42,326 nucleotides of DNA, taken from contig MWEK01000037.1 in the NCBI GenBank assembly GCA_002070955.1, positions 1 through 42,326 of the forward strand, given 5' to 3'. A program made the translations under genes and the position numbers. The stretch comes from Planctomycetes bacterium ADurb.Bin069. Lineage in GTDB: Bacteria; Planctomycetota; UBA8108; UBA8890; UBA8898. Positions 1-7,812 of the stretch are shown piece after piece; within the stretch, counting starts at the first letter, position 1; the number at the start of each line of letters is the position of its first letter. Under the pieces are notes generated by a model. The model searched no databases. It saw nothing but the letters and a program-made list of their open reading frames with translations, and was not told the origin of the DNA.

Positions 1-1006
1 CCTCCGGATCATCGACTTGACGGTGGAAGTGTCGGGCACGGTGGGCGCCGCGGCCTCCGAGGCCGGACGCCTGGCCTTCACGGACACGGTGGGCAGCCCC
101 CCCACGGCGATCGTCATGGTGTACGGGGGCGCGAGCATTACACCCAACGTGCAGGCTCCCGCGGTCTTCACCTTCGAGCCCAAGATCTGCGCGCCGGCGG
201 CTCAGTTCACCATCGATGTCGGCGGCGGCAGCGGCGCCGCCGATGCCGAGGTCGACTCGCTGGTGACCCTCAACTTCGACTCGGATCCCGCCAATCCGAA
301 CTCCGGACGGGTCCAGGGCTGGTCCTACGGCGTGTGCATCAGGGACGCGGCGATGCTGGATATCGTGGACGCGACGGTGAAAGACACCGATAGCGGAACC
401 TTCAAGGGCGGCAACGGGCCTGATTTCAACTCGATCAATATCTACCCCGGAGAGGGCGTGACCCACGGGGTCGTGATCGACTTGATGGCGGCCGTAACGC
501 TTCCCGCGCAGAACGGCTGGACGGATCTGGCCGTCACGTGGAAGGTCCTCATGGACGCCGAGGGACAGTCGACCTACGTCGTTCCGTGCGACCTGACCCT
601 CGGCTCGCCCCCCGTGGCCAACGTCATGGTCATCGGCGGCGACAGCTTTGCCGCCTCGCTCAGCGCGGGCATCGATCCGGCCGAAGATTGCTGCAACCCC
701 GACTCCTGCAACAAGGCGGGCTTGTTCGTCTACCAGGCGGGCATGAAGTTCCGGCCCGGCAACGCCAACGGCGACGGCAAGCTCGATTTGGCCGACGGCA
801 TCTTTATCCTCAATTACCTCTACCGCGGCGGCAGGGAGCCCGGCTGCGAAGCTGCGTTGGACGCGAACGGAGACGGCCTCGTGGATGCCTCCGATGCCGT
901 CTACATTATCCACTGGCAGTTCCTCGACGGCCCGGCGCCGGAGCTGGGCGAGGAGTGCGGCACGTACGAGACGACTCTGCCCTGCGACGTGCAGGAGCCG
1001 TGCTAG
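1..1006 (+). CDS. Secreted dockerin-like domain protein, 5' end outside the window
   Basis: The reading frame is open to the first base of the window, so the start and any signal peptide lie upstream. About 335 residues are visible. The N-terminal two thirds holds two related segments built around a GSPP...V(M)V-GG-S pattern (near residues 30 and 200), a repeat style I associate with planctomycete secreted proteins of unknown role. The C-terminal part has two calcium-loop motifs of the dockerin type I / EF-hand kind (NANGDGKLDLADG and DANGDGLVDASDA), each followed by a hydrophobic helix, and then a Cys-containing tail ending in EPC. The role is probably extracellular or cell-surface; no enzymatic motif is visible. 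The stop TAG at 1004-1006 is followed 40 bp later by a strong terminator, so this is the last gene of its transcript. Function unknown. Confidence 0.85.
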   Translation, partial: LRIIDLTVEVSGTVGAAASEAGRLAFTDTVGSPPTAIVMVYGGASITPNVQAPAVFTFEPKICAPAAQFTIDVGGGSGAADAEVDSLVTLNFDSDPANPNSGRVQGWSYGVCIRDAAMLDIVDATVKDTDSGTFKGGNGPDFNSINIYPGEGVTHGVVIDLMAAVTLPAQNGWTDLAVTWKVLMDAEGQSTYVVPCDLTLGSPPVANVMVIGGDSFAASLSAGIDPAEDCCNPDSCNKAGLFVYQAGMKFRPGNANGDGKLDLADGIFILNYLYRGGREPGCEAALDANGDGLVDASDAVYIIHWQFLDGPAPELGEECGTYETTLPCDVQEPC

Positions 1007-1046
1007 GATTCTAAGCGGCGCGGCCGTCGCCGGCCGCGCAGGAATC

Positions 1047-1091
1047 GCCGCGGCGGGGAAGGACCGGTCCTTCCCCGCCGCGGCTTTTTTT
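1047..1091 (+). terminator. Perfect 19-bp inverted-repeat terminator with T-run
   Basis: The arms 1047-1065 and 1066-1084 are exact reverse complements with no spacer, followed by seven T residues at 1085-1091. This is a canonical intrinsic terminator for the dockerin-like gene that ends at 1006. A T-run is seen only on the plus strand. Confidence 0.9.
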
Positions 1092-1189
1092 CTTGGATCG
1101 GCTGCCCGGAGCCGTGGTTTTCGGACCGCCGGAATCTTCCTCCAGGCGCCCCGATCGAGCCTGAAGACACCCGATCGCCGCGGGCCGCG

Positions 1190-1771
1190 CTACCGCGGCG
1201 CGGCCTCCTCGAACGTCGCGAGGCTCAGCCGCGGCCCGGGGAAGTCGCGCCGCGGCGCGGTGATGGCGCGGATGTCGTAGATCTTGAGCACGGCGGCGGG
1301 GCGGTGCTCCTCGCCGCGCACGAGCAAGAGGATGCCGTGGCGGGCGGCGAAGCGGTAGTCGCCAAGCTGTGCCGCGAGCAGATCGAGAAGGTCGCCGAGC
1401 GCCAGATCGCGAAGGTGCAGGGAGATCTTCGGGCTCTCGCGCGCGAGCGCCTCGCGCGCCGAGGCGCTCAGGACGCAGGCCAGGCCCGTGCGTTCGCGGA
1501 GCGACGCCAGCGCTTCGTCGGCGCTCAGGCGATCCCATTCCACGGAGAGGCGCACGGTCCGCAAGCGCCGCGCGAGCTCGCGGTCGGCGGCCTTGCGCGG
1601 GTCGAGACTCGCCAGGACCGAGGGCGCGGTCGGCTCGCGCCGCGCGGCCGCCGCGACGAGCTCCCGCACCTTCTCGGCGTCGATACTCGGCGCGGGCGCC
1701 TCGGCGCCGCGCGCCGCTCCCGCGCACAGCAGGCAGGCAGCGGCGGCGCGCATGGCCATTCCACCCGGCAT
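1190..1771 (-). CDS. Exported STN (secretin/TonB N-terminus)-like domain protein
   Basis: 193 residues. The ATG at 1771 is chosen over longer frames because it has an AAGGAG ribosome site just upstream (about 1777-1784) and opens a signal peptide (MPGGMAMRAAAACLLCAGAARG/AEA). Residues ~70-155 fit the STN pattern: a beta strand (VRLSVEWDRLSADEALASL), a helix and turn (RERTGLACVLS), a second strand and helix (ISLHLRDLALGDLLDLLAAQL) and a closing strand (HGILLLV). STN domains normally sit at the N-terminus of secretins or TonB receptors, but no barrel or secretin domain follows here. The protein ends after a KIYDIRAI...DFPGP stretch. It lies 82 bp downstream of the cation ATPase on the same strand and may be cotranscribed. 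A stand-alone periplasmic STN protein; role unknown. Confidence 0.75.
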   Translation of the reverse strand: MPGGMAMRAAAACLLCAGAARGAEAPAPSIDAEKVRELVAAAARREPTAPSVLASLDPRKAADRELARRLRTVRLSVEWDRLSADEALASLRERTGLACVLSASAREALARESPKISLHLRDLALGDLLDLLAAQLGDYRFAARHGILLLVRGEEHRPAAVLKIYDIRAITAPRRDFPGPRLSLATFEEAAPR

Positions 1772-1853
1772 GTCGGCTCTCCTTCCGCGCGCCCGCGGCG
1801 CGCGGCACCGATTGTAAGGCGCCGGCGGCGGCGCGGCCAGTCGGCTGCCGGCG

Positions 1854-4541
1854 CTATCCCCGAGGCGTCGCGGGGAAGCACAGACGGCGCGCCAGCTTGG
1901 CGGCCTCCGACACGGCCAGGATGGAAGCGGCGAGCAGAACGGCGACGCACCAGTCGGCGCCGCTGAAGGCATAGGTGTGGAAGATCTCCTGGAGCGGCGG
2001 CAGGTAGACGATGAGACACAGCAGCGCGCCTTCCCATAGCAGCGCCAGGAGGAGCCAGCGGTTGCTGAACACCCCCACGCTGAAGATCGAGCGAGACAGA
2101 GAACGGCAGTTGAGCGCGTTGACGAGCTGAACGAGAATCAAGGTCACGAAGCAGAAGGCCTGCGCCTCCGCGATGGTGTTGCCCTGCGACCGCGCGTAGA
2201 GGAGGGCGGCGATTCCCACCAGGCAGGTCCAGACCCCCAGGCTCGCGATCCGCGCGATGGTCTGCGGCGTGAAAATGCCTTCGGTGCGGCGGCGCGGGCG
2301 GCGCCGCATGAGGTCCGCCTCCTTCGGGTTGAGCGACAAGGCCACGGCGGGCAAGCCGTCGGTGGCCAGATTCACGTAGAGAATCTGGATCGCCACCAGG
2401 GGCAGCGCGCCCCCCGTGAGGCCGACCAGGGAGCCGAACAGGATACCCGCGGCCATGAGCAGAACCTCGCCCAGGTTGCAGGAGAGCAGGTACACGAGGA
2501 ACTTCTTGATGTTGTCGAAAACGCCGCGCCCCTCCTCGATAGCCGCCACGATGGAGGCGAAGTTGTCGTCGATGAGCACCATGTCGGCGGCTTCCTTGGA
2601 GACATCGGTGCCGGTGGCGCCCATGGCCACGCCGATGTCGGCCTGCTTGAGCGCGGGGGCGTCGTTGATGCCGTCGCCCGTCATGGCGACGACGTGGCCC
2701 CGGCGCTGAAGCGCCTCGACGATGGCGAGCTTGTGGACGGGCGAGACGCGCGCGTACACATCGGCGCGGGGCACGAGGGCGTCGAGCTCCGCGGCGGAGA
2801 GGCCGTCTAGCTCGCGGCCCTCGACGACGAGGCCGCCGGCCAGCAGGCCGAGTTCGCGGGCGACGCGGGCGGCGGTGTTCTTGTTGTCGCCGGTGATCAT
2901 GACCGACCGGACGCCGGCGCCCCTGGCCGTGCGGATGGCTTCGGCCGCCTCGGGGCGGGGCGGGTCGATCATGCCGGCCAGGCCCAGGAACGTCAGCGCG
3001 GCGTCGGGCGGACCGCCGTCGTCGGACTTGTAGGCGATGGCAAGGACCCGCAGCGCGTCCTCCGCCATTGCGCCGTTCACGGCGAGCAATTCCTCCCGCG
3101 TCGGGGCATCCAGCGGCCGTTCCTCCGATCCGCACCTGATGCGAACGCTCTGCTCGATGATCACCTCGGGCGCGCCCTTGCAGAACACGATGCGCCCGCG
3201 GGGTCCGCCGTGCACCGTCGTCATGCGCTTGGTCTCGGAAGAGAAGGGGACTTCGGCGACGCGGGGAAATTCCCGCCGCAGGCTGTCCAGATCGCAGCCG
3301 CCCTTGGCCGCGAGGACGGCCAGGGCGATCTCGGTGGGATCGCCCCGGAAGCCGCCCCGATCGCCGTCGATGGTGCTGTCGTTGCACAGGGCGCTCGCCT
3401 CCAGGAGCAGCGCGAGCGCCGGGTCTGAAGCCGGCGCCGCGCCGGCGCCGGCCCAAGCGAAGCAGCCCAGCGGGTCGTCGCCCGCGCCGCTCACCTCGAC
3501 GGCGCGGCCGCTCACGAAGACCCTCCGCACCGTCATGCGGTCCTGCGTGAGCGTGCCGGTCTTGTCCGAACAGATGACATCGGTGCAGCCCAGCGTCTCC
3601 ACGGCGGGAAGCTTGCGCACCAGGGCGCGGCGCTTGATCATGCGCTGCAGGCCGATGGCCAGACCGATGGTGACGACGGCGGCCAGGGCCTCGGGAACGG
3701 CGGCGACGGCGAGGCTGACCCCCCAGACGAACATCTCGGCCCAGCCGTGGCCGCGCGCCACGCCCATGCAAACGAGCGGGACGATCAGGGCAACGGCGCC
3801 GATGGCGATGTGCTTGGCCATGCGGTCGAGGCCTGCCTGGAGGGGCGTCATGCGCTTCTCGACGCCCGCGAGCAGGCCGGCGATGCGCCCGAATTCGGTG
3901 GCCATGCCCGTGGCGACGACGACGGCGCTCCCGCGCCCGTAGACGACGTTGGTTCCCGTATAGGCCATGTTGCGCCGGTCGCCGAGCTGCGCGGCGCCTT
4001 CCAGCACGCCGCCGGTCTTCTCCGCCGCGGCGGACTCGCCGGTGAGCGATGCCTCCTCGACGCGCAGGTTGATCGCGCTCAGGAGTCGGGCATCCGCCGG
4101 CACGCGATCGCCGGTCTTGATCTGAATGACGTCGCCGGGAACGAGTTCGCGGGCGGGCAGCGTGACGATGCGCCCGTCGCGGAGCACGCCGGCGTTGGGC
4201 GCCGCCAACTCCTTGAGCTTGTCCAGGGCCCGCTCGGCGCGGTACTCCTGAATAAAGCCGAGCAGCGTGGCCAGGAGGACGATGACGAGAATGACGACCG
4301 CGTCGACGTATTCCCCCAAAAGGAGCGACAACCCGACCGCCGCCAGCAGCATGAGGATCAGGACGTTCTTGAACTGATCGAGGAACAGCACCAGGACGGA
4401 CTGCCGCTCCTTGGCCGCGAGCTCGTTGGGTCCGTGGCGCGCGAGGCGGCGGGCGGCTTCGGAGGCCGTCAGTCCGCGTTCACCGGTTTGGAGGGCTTCG
4501 AGGGTTTGTTCCGCCGACAGCGCATGCCACTGGTGGGACAC
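1854..4541 (-). CDS. P-type IIA cation-transporting ATPase (Ca2+-ATPase-like)
   Basis: 895 residues, the normal length for a bacterial SERCA/PMR1-like pump that uses ATP to move Ca2+ or a related cation across the inner membrane. It shows the N-terminal cation-ATPase domain (HGPNEL near residue 36), paired membrane helices, the actuator TGES (about 165), the phosphorylation loop CSDKTGTLTQ (about 325), the hinge MTGDGINDAPALKQADIGVAMG motif (near 620), CNLGEVL in TM5 and NLATDGLPA in TM6. TM4 reads VPEALAAVVTI, whereas type IIA pumps usually have PEGLP or PEALP, so the second proline is replaced. The start is GTG at 4541 with GAGAGGAG about 10 nt upstream. The ion cannot be fixed from sequence. 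No regulator is adjacent. Confidence 0.93.
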   Translation of the reverse strand: MSHQWHALSAEQTLEALQTGERGLTASEAARRLARHGPNELAAKERQSVLVLFLDQFKNVLILMLLAAVGLSLLLGEYVDAVVILVIVLLATLLGFIQEYRAERALDKLKELAAPNAGVLRDGRIVTLPARELVPGDVIQIKTGDRVPADARLLSAINLRVEEASLTGESAAAEKTGGVLEGAAQLGDRRNMAYTGTNVVYGRGSAVVVATGMATEFGRIAGLLAGVEKRMTPLQAGLDRMAKHIAIGAVALIVPLVCMGVARGHGWAEMFVWGVSLAVAAVPEALAAVVTIGLAIGLQRMIKRRALVRKLPAVETLGCTDVICSDKTGTLTQDRMTVRRVFVSGRAVEVSGAGDDPLGCFAWAGAGAAPASDPALALLLEASALCNDSTIDGDRGGFRGDPTEIALAVLAAKGGCDLDSLRREFPRVAEVPFSSETKRMTTVHGGPRGRIVFCKGAPEVIIEQSVRIRCGSEERPLDAPTREELLAVNGAMAEDALRVLAIAYKSDDGGPPDAALTFLGLAGMIDPPRPEAAEAIRTARGAGVRSVMITGDNKNTAARVARELGLLAGGLVVEGRELDGLSAAELDALVPRADVYARVSPVHKLAIVEALQRRGHVVAMTGDGINDAPALKQADIGVAMGATGTDVSKEAADMVLIDDNFASIVAAIEEGRGVFDNIKKFLVYLLSCNLGEVLLMAAGILFGSLVGLTGGALPLVAIQILYVNLATDGLPAVALSLNPKEADLMRRRPRRRTEGIFTPQTIARIASLGVWTCLVGIAALLYARSQGNTIAEAQAFCFVTLILVQLVNALNCRSLSRSIFSVGVFSNRWLLLALLWEGALLCLIVYLPPLQEIFHTYAFSGADWCVAVLLAASILAVSEAAKLARRLCFPATPRG

Positions 4542-4648
4542 GGGCCCGATTCTCCTCTCGCTCCGGCGCGCGGCGCGCGCACCTTTACGGTCGTATCACA
4601 TGGAGGAAGGACTGTAAAGAGAGGGGCGCGGCGCGGGAGGCTCCGCGC

Positions 4649-5554
4649 TCATTCCGCGCAGTTGCAGGAGGGGAAAGCGGGGTTCAGGCCGGCCGCCTCC
4701 CAGACATCGCGCGTTTCCTCGCAGAGGCCAACGGGGCACACGCCGCCCAGGCCCGCGCGCGCGGCGCGGTAAAGATCCAGGCGCGTGTCGAGCGGGTATC
4801 TCGCGAGGCCGCCGGGCTCGGCGGGCGGCGCCAGCGCCCCGAAAAGGCCGTGGTTGACGACCCGCAGGAGATGCGGGTCGGCGCGCAGCGTGCCCAGCGT
4901 GACGCGCTCGGGCGCCAAGCCGCGAATCCCGCCCGCGATGGAGCCATACTCGTATCCCGCGAACATCGGATCCAGGCGGATGCGAACGCGCCAGCCCGCG
5001 GCTTTGAGGCGCCGCGCCGCGTCCATGCGGTCCGCCACGGCCGCCGCGCCGCGCTCGTGCGCCCGCGCGACCTCGGCGCAGTTCACCGAGAAGGAAACGA
5101 TGACGTTGGGGCACGGCGCCGCTTCGAGCAGCGGGCGGCACTCGCTGACGCCGCCCTTGGTGACGAGGAGCAGCGTGTGCCGCCGGCCCGCGGCGGAAGC
5201 GGCGCGGAATTCCTCGACCAGGGCCTGCACCGCCGGCCTGATGGGCTCGAAGGCGAGGCTGTCGGAGAGATTGCCGGCGTTGAGGACGTAGGTCTCCAGG
5301 TTGTCGCGCGCGATCCAGCGCCGCACGTCGGCCAGCATGCGCGCCACGTTGTCGAAGGCCGAATCGATCGGCACGTGCCAGAGCGAGCCCTTCAGGTAGC
5401 AGTAGTCGCAATGCGGCCGGAAGGCGCACCCGTTGGCGTGGGCGAGGAGGTAGAAGTTCGGGCAGACGGTGCGCGCCGGCGTCGTTCTGAGGAGCTCGAT
5501 GAAACGCGTCTTGCGCGGGCGCGTGAGGAGCGGGGCGGAGGGGGGAATGCTCAT
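4649..5554 (-). CDS. Radical SAM protein, spore photoproduct lyase-like
   Basis: 301 residues. The order of motifs follows the SPL family: a VCPNFYLLAHANGC segment, the cysteine cluster with PHCDYCYLKG, an ETYVLNAGNLSDSL strand like the SPL N-x-G-x-x-SDSL segment, a VTKGG strand, an IVSFSVN strand, and a C-terminal Cys pair (PSCNC). The cluster motif is C-x5-C-x2-C (GCAFRPHCDYC) instead of the usual C-x3-C-x2-C; I confirmed this from the bases around 5405-5440. The family reverses a UV thymine photoproduct in spores, but relatives occur in non-sporulating bacteria with unknown substrates. The ATG at 5554 overlaps the TAA of the upstream hydrolase gene (TAATG), so the two are translationally coupled. 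The exact reaction is not known. Confidence 0.75.
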   Translation of the reverse strand: MSIPPSAPLLTRPRKTRFIELLRTTPARTVCPNFYLLAHANGCAFRPHCDYCYLKGSLWHVPIDSAFDNVARMLADVRRWIARDNLETYVLNAGNLSDSLAFEPIRPAVQALVEEFRAASAAGRRHTLLLVTKGGVSECRPLLEAAPCPNVIVSFSVNCAEVARAHERGAAAVADRMDAARRLKAAGWRVRIRLDPMFAGYEYGSIAGGIRGLAPERVTLGTLRADPHLLRVVNHGLFGALAPPAEPGGLARYPLDTRLDLYRAARAGLGGVCPVGLCEETRDVWEAAGLNPAFPSCNCAE

Positions 5555-6273
5555 TACGCGTCTCCTTGCCGGGGCGTCCTTTCGCCGGCGGGCGCGAGTT
5601 CATAGGACTCGCCCGGCGCCAGGGCGATGATCGGCGCCGCCGCGGGCACGTGGTCCGTGAGTTCCGGCAGAAACCGGCCGGTCCTGTGCGCGGCGATTTC
5701 CTCCGGTTCCAGGTGGATGAGAAACCAGCGCCGGGGCGCGAGCCGCGCGACGCAGTCCTCCCACGCCGAACCCTGCCACGGGCAGAGGAACAACGCGTCC
5801 AGCGGCGCTATGGCGGCGGCGTCCAGCAGGCGCGCATCTTCGTTGTCGCCGTCGTGAAGGAGGCGCCAACCATCGGCCTCGATCAGGTAGGAGTTGTGAA
5901 CTTCGCCGTGGCGTGTCCCGATGCAGGTCACCTTCCCCCAGGGAAAGGCCGCGGTCGCGAGGGCGCCCCGGGCCGGCTCGATCGTAATGAGCGACTCCTC
6001 CGGCACGGCGCCGCGCACTGCTCGCGTCACCGCCGCCGGCCCGATCACCGCCGCCTTTCGCGCGGCGGCCGCTCGAGCCACGCGGTCGGGGGCGAAGTGA
6101 TCCCAGTGCGCGTGGGTGACGAGGATGCAGTCGGGGACCGGGTCCTCGACGAGAGGCCGAAACGCGCCGCGCCCGAAGCCGCCTCGGTTCCAGAAGACAT
6201 CCACGCACACGCATGCGCGCGGAGTCCGCAACACGACGCCTGCATTGCCGGTGGACGTCACGGTTGCGTTCAT
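5554..6273 (-). CDS. Metallo-beta-lactamase-fold hydrolase, UlaG-like
   Basis: 239 residues from the ATG at 6273. The frame is open much further upstream, but that extension is Arg/Pro-rich shadow sequence with no family signal. Visible are the zinc-binding THAHWDHF motif (H-x-H-x-D-H, near residue 63), a later GTRHGEVHNSYLIE strand, the metal-bridging Asp region in LLHDGDNED, and a C-terminal FLIHLEPEE strand. This order matches the small L-ascorbate-6-phosphate lactonase-like (UlaG/YtnP) MBL-fold group. No signal peptide, so probably cytoplasmic. It overlaps the radical SAM gene by one base (TAATG) and forms a two-gene operon with it. Substrate unknown. No good Shine-Dalgarno is seen, only an AT-rich patch (6279-6292). 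Confidence 0.75.
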   Translation of the reverse strand: MNATVTSTGNAGVVLRTPRACVCVDVFWNRGGFGRGAFRPLVEDPVPDCILVTHAHWDHFAPDRVARAAAARKAAVIGPAAVTRAVRGAVPEESLITIEPARGALATAAFPWGKVTCIGTRHGEVHNSYLIEADGWRLLHDGDNEDARLLDAAAIAPLDALFLCPWQGSAWEDCVARLAPRRWFLIHLEPEEIAAHRTGRFLPELTDHVPAAAPIIALAPGESYELAPAGERTPRQGDA

Positions 6274-6350
6274 GACAGGAGCAATAATTACCCGAATCAG
6301 CCGGGATTCAAGGCCACGGGCGGGTCCGCCGGCCGCGCGGGCGGCTTCCT

Positions 6351-6407
6351 GAGGCGGTTGCGCTGTGGGCATGCAGCGCAGGACGACTGAGGCGCACCGA
6401 GGGCGCG
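6351..6407 (+). repeat. Dispersed ~60-70 bp repeat, copy A
   Basis: It begins GAGGCGGTTGCGCTGTGG and continues to ACTGAGGCGCACCGAGGG. The same unit occurs at 6409-6471, 40786-40855 and 41885-41955, all in the same orientation. CGGTTGCGC near the start and GCGCACCG near the end can pair with one bulged base, so each unit can fold into a hairpin. Copy A is truncated at its 3' end compared with the two copies near 41 kb. Confidence 0.8.
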
Positions 6408-6408
6408 T

Positions 6409-6471
6409 GAGGCGGTTGCGCTGTGGCGTTGCAGGCAGGGCCTCTGAGGGGCACCACCGAGGGTCCAGCCG
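6409..6471 (+). repeat. Dispersed ~60-70 bp repeat, copy B
   Basis: In tandem with copy A at a 58-bp period. The left half is well conserved (GAGGCGGTTGCGCTGTGGCG); the middle and right half have diverged (GGCCTCTGAGGGGCACCACC). Confidence 0.75.
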
Positions 6472-6473
6472 GC

Positions 6474-6502
6474 TTGATCGCCGGGCGCGGGGCGGGTACA
6501 AT
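6474..6502 (+). promoter_or_regulatory. Sigma70-type promoter for the LamG-cytochrome operon
   Basis: TTGATC at 6474-6479 and TACAAT at 6497-6502 with a 17-bp spacer, about 30 bp upstream of the LamG gene start at 6532. It begins directly after repeat copy B. Confidence 0.55.
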
Positions 6503-6531
6503 CCCGATCGGGCGCGAAGGCGGAGCGTATC

Positions 6532-7260
6532 ATGCCACGATCGGCGGCGGTTCTGTTGGCTTGGGTTTCGGGCGTCCTCCTCGGCGCGCCCGCGACGCTC
6601 GACACCGATCCCCACCTCATGGCCTGGTGGAAGTTCGACGAGGTCGAGGGGACGAGAGCCCTGGATTCGTCTTCGCACGGGCGGCATGCCGAGCTCAAGG
6701 GCGGGCTTTCCTTCGCGAAGGACTCGATCGCCGGCCGGGCGGGAAAGGCGCTGGCCGTGGGCGGCGGCGGCGTCATCGAGGCTGTGGGATACAAGGGTGT
6801 CGCGGGCGCGGCGGCGCGCACCGTCGCGGCCTGGATCAAGACGAAGCGTCCGGAAGGCGAGATCATCGCGTGGGGCCGGAACGATTTCGGGGCCATGTGG
6901 ACCTTCGGCTTCATTCGCGGCCGGGTCGGCGTCACGCCCAAGGGCGGGTACTTCTACATGAATCCCGAGACGCACGACGGGGAGTGGCACCACGTGGCGA
7001 TCGTGCTCGCGGCGGCCGAGGCGCCGAACCTCCACGATCACGCCGCGCTCTACAAGGACGGCGCGCTCGCCGAGATTCACGCCATCGGGCTTTTGGACAT
7101 GTTCCCCATCGCGACGGGCAGCGAGATCGATGTGCGGATTGGCGCGCGGTTCGAGGGCGCGCTCGACGACGTGCGCATCTACGACCGCGTCCTCGCCGCC
7201 GAGGAAATCAAGGCGCTTTTCGAGCTCCGGGGCGACGCTCCGATTGCGCCGGAGAAATGA
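6532..7260 (+). CDS. Secreted LamG / concanavalin A-like lectin domain protein
   Basis: 242 residues. An N-terminal signal peptide (MPRSAAVLLAWVSGVLLGAPA) is followed by one LamG-like jelly roll covering most of the protein: HLMAWWKFDEVEGTRALDSSSHGRHAEL (the usual first strands), a RTVAAWIKTKRPEGEIIAWG strand pair, GEWHHVAIVL, and the closing GALDDVRIYDRVLAAEEIKAL motif typical of the family. Such domains bind glycans or act as structural modules in exported planctomycete proteins. The stop TGA overlaps the ATG of the tetraheme cytochrome (ATGA at 7257-7260), so the two are probably made together. No catalytic residues are evident. Confidence 0.85.
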   Translation: MPRSAAVLLAWVSGVLLGAPATLDTDPHLMAWWKFDEVEGTRALDSSSHGRHAELKGGLSFAKDSIAGRAGKALAVGGGGVIEAVGYKGVAGAAARTVAAWIKTKRPEGEIIAWGRNDFGAMWTFGFIRGRVGVTPKGGYFYMNPETHDGEWHHVAIVLAAAEAPNLHDHAALYKDGALAEIHAIGLLDMFPIATGSEIDVRIGARFEGALDDVRIYDRVLAAEEIKALFELRGDAPIAPEK

Positions 7261-7751
7261 CGGCCGTGTGCTGGACAAGGCTTGCGGTCGCCGCCGCGCT
7301 CGCTGGAGCGCTCGGGGTCGCTGCGGGCTGCACGCAGGCCGGTGTGACGGCGTCCGCGCCGCCGGCCGAGGAGGCGCCGCTGCTGCTGGACGAAGACGCG
7401 GGAGACCATTCCGAGGCCCAGGCGGGCGCGGACAACAGCCGCTGCCGGGTGTGCCACCTCGATCTCGCGCGGGAGGAGCTGGCGGTCGCGCACGCGCGCG
7501 CCGACATGGGCTGCGCCGGGTGCCATGGCGAGAGCGATGCGCATATCGCGGACGAATCGTGGAGCTGGGGCGGCGAGGGCACGGCGCCCGAGCGCATGTT
7601 TCCGCGCCCGGCGATCATCGAATTCTGCCTGGGGTGTCATTCCCGAGACAAGCTCTCCGGCGGCGACCATCCCGACGATCCGGACCGCAAGGTCTGCACG
7701 GACTGCCACGGCGCGCATCGCATGCCTGTGCGCAGGTGCAAGTGGAGATGA
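7257..7751 (+). CDS. Tetraheme c-type cytochrome lipoprotein
   Basis: 164 residues. The ATG at 7257 overlaps the LamG stop codon and has a GGAGAA ribosome site inside the upstream gene. The N-terminus is a lipoprotein signal with lipobox GVAAGC (Cys25). Four heme-attachment CxxCH motifs follow: CRVCH (63-67), CAGCH (86-90), CLGCH (124-128) and CTDCH (147-151); extra His residues at 51, 79, 96 and 138 could act as distal ligands. This is a small multiheme electron carrier anchored to a membrane on the periplasmic side, similar in plan to NapC/NrfH-partner or c3/c7-like cytochromes, but not assignable to a named group. No terminal oxidase or reductase gene is adjacent, so its redox partner is unknown. 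Confidence 0.88.
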   Translation: MTAVCWTRLAVAAALAGALGVAAGCTQAGVTASAPPAEEAPLLLDEDAGDHSEAQAGADNSRCRVCHLDLAREELAVAHARADMGCAGCHGESDAHIADESWSWGGEGTAPERMFPRPAIIEFCLGCHSRDKLSGGDHPDDPDRKVCTDCHGAHRMPVRRCKWR

Positions 7752-7768
7752 AAGCGCGCGAGGTCGAT

Positions 7769-7792
7769 CCGGGAGCGCCGGTTTCCTCCCGG
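7769..7792. terminator. Convergent-gene hairpin between cytochrome and psd
   Basis: The arms CCGGGAG (7769-7775) and CTCCCGG (7786-7792) are perfect complements with a 10-base loop, located between the ends of two converging genes. There is no good T-run on either strand, so this is only a possible terminator. Confidence 0.35.
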
Positions 7793-7812
7793 CTTTGGGG
7801 ATGCGACGGGCT

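Noticed and set aside
4582..4617. Inverted repeat CTTTAC...GTAAAG between the ATPase and radical SAM genes as a terminator
   Set aside because: It can pair over about 10 bp but no T-run follows on either strand; too weak to list as a terminator.
5554..7278. 574-codon minus-strand frame as one long protein
   Set aside because: Only the last ~239 residues show a family (MBL fold). The N-terminal extension overlaps the LamG gene and the repeats and is Arg/Pro-rich shadow sequence.
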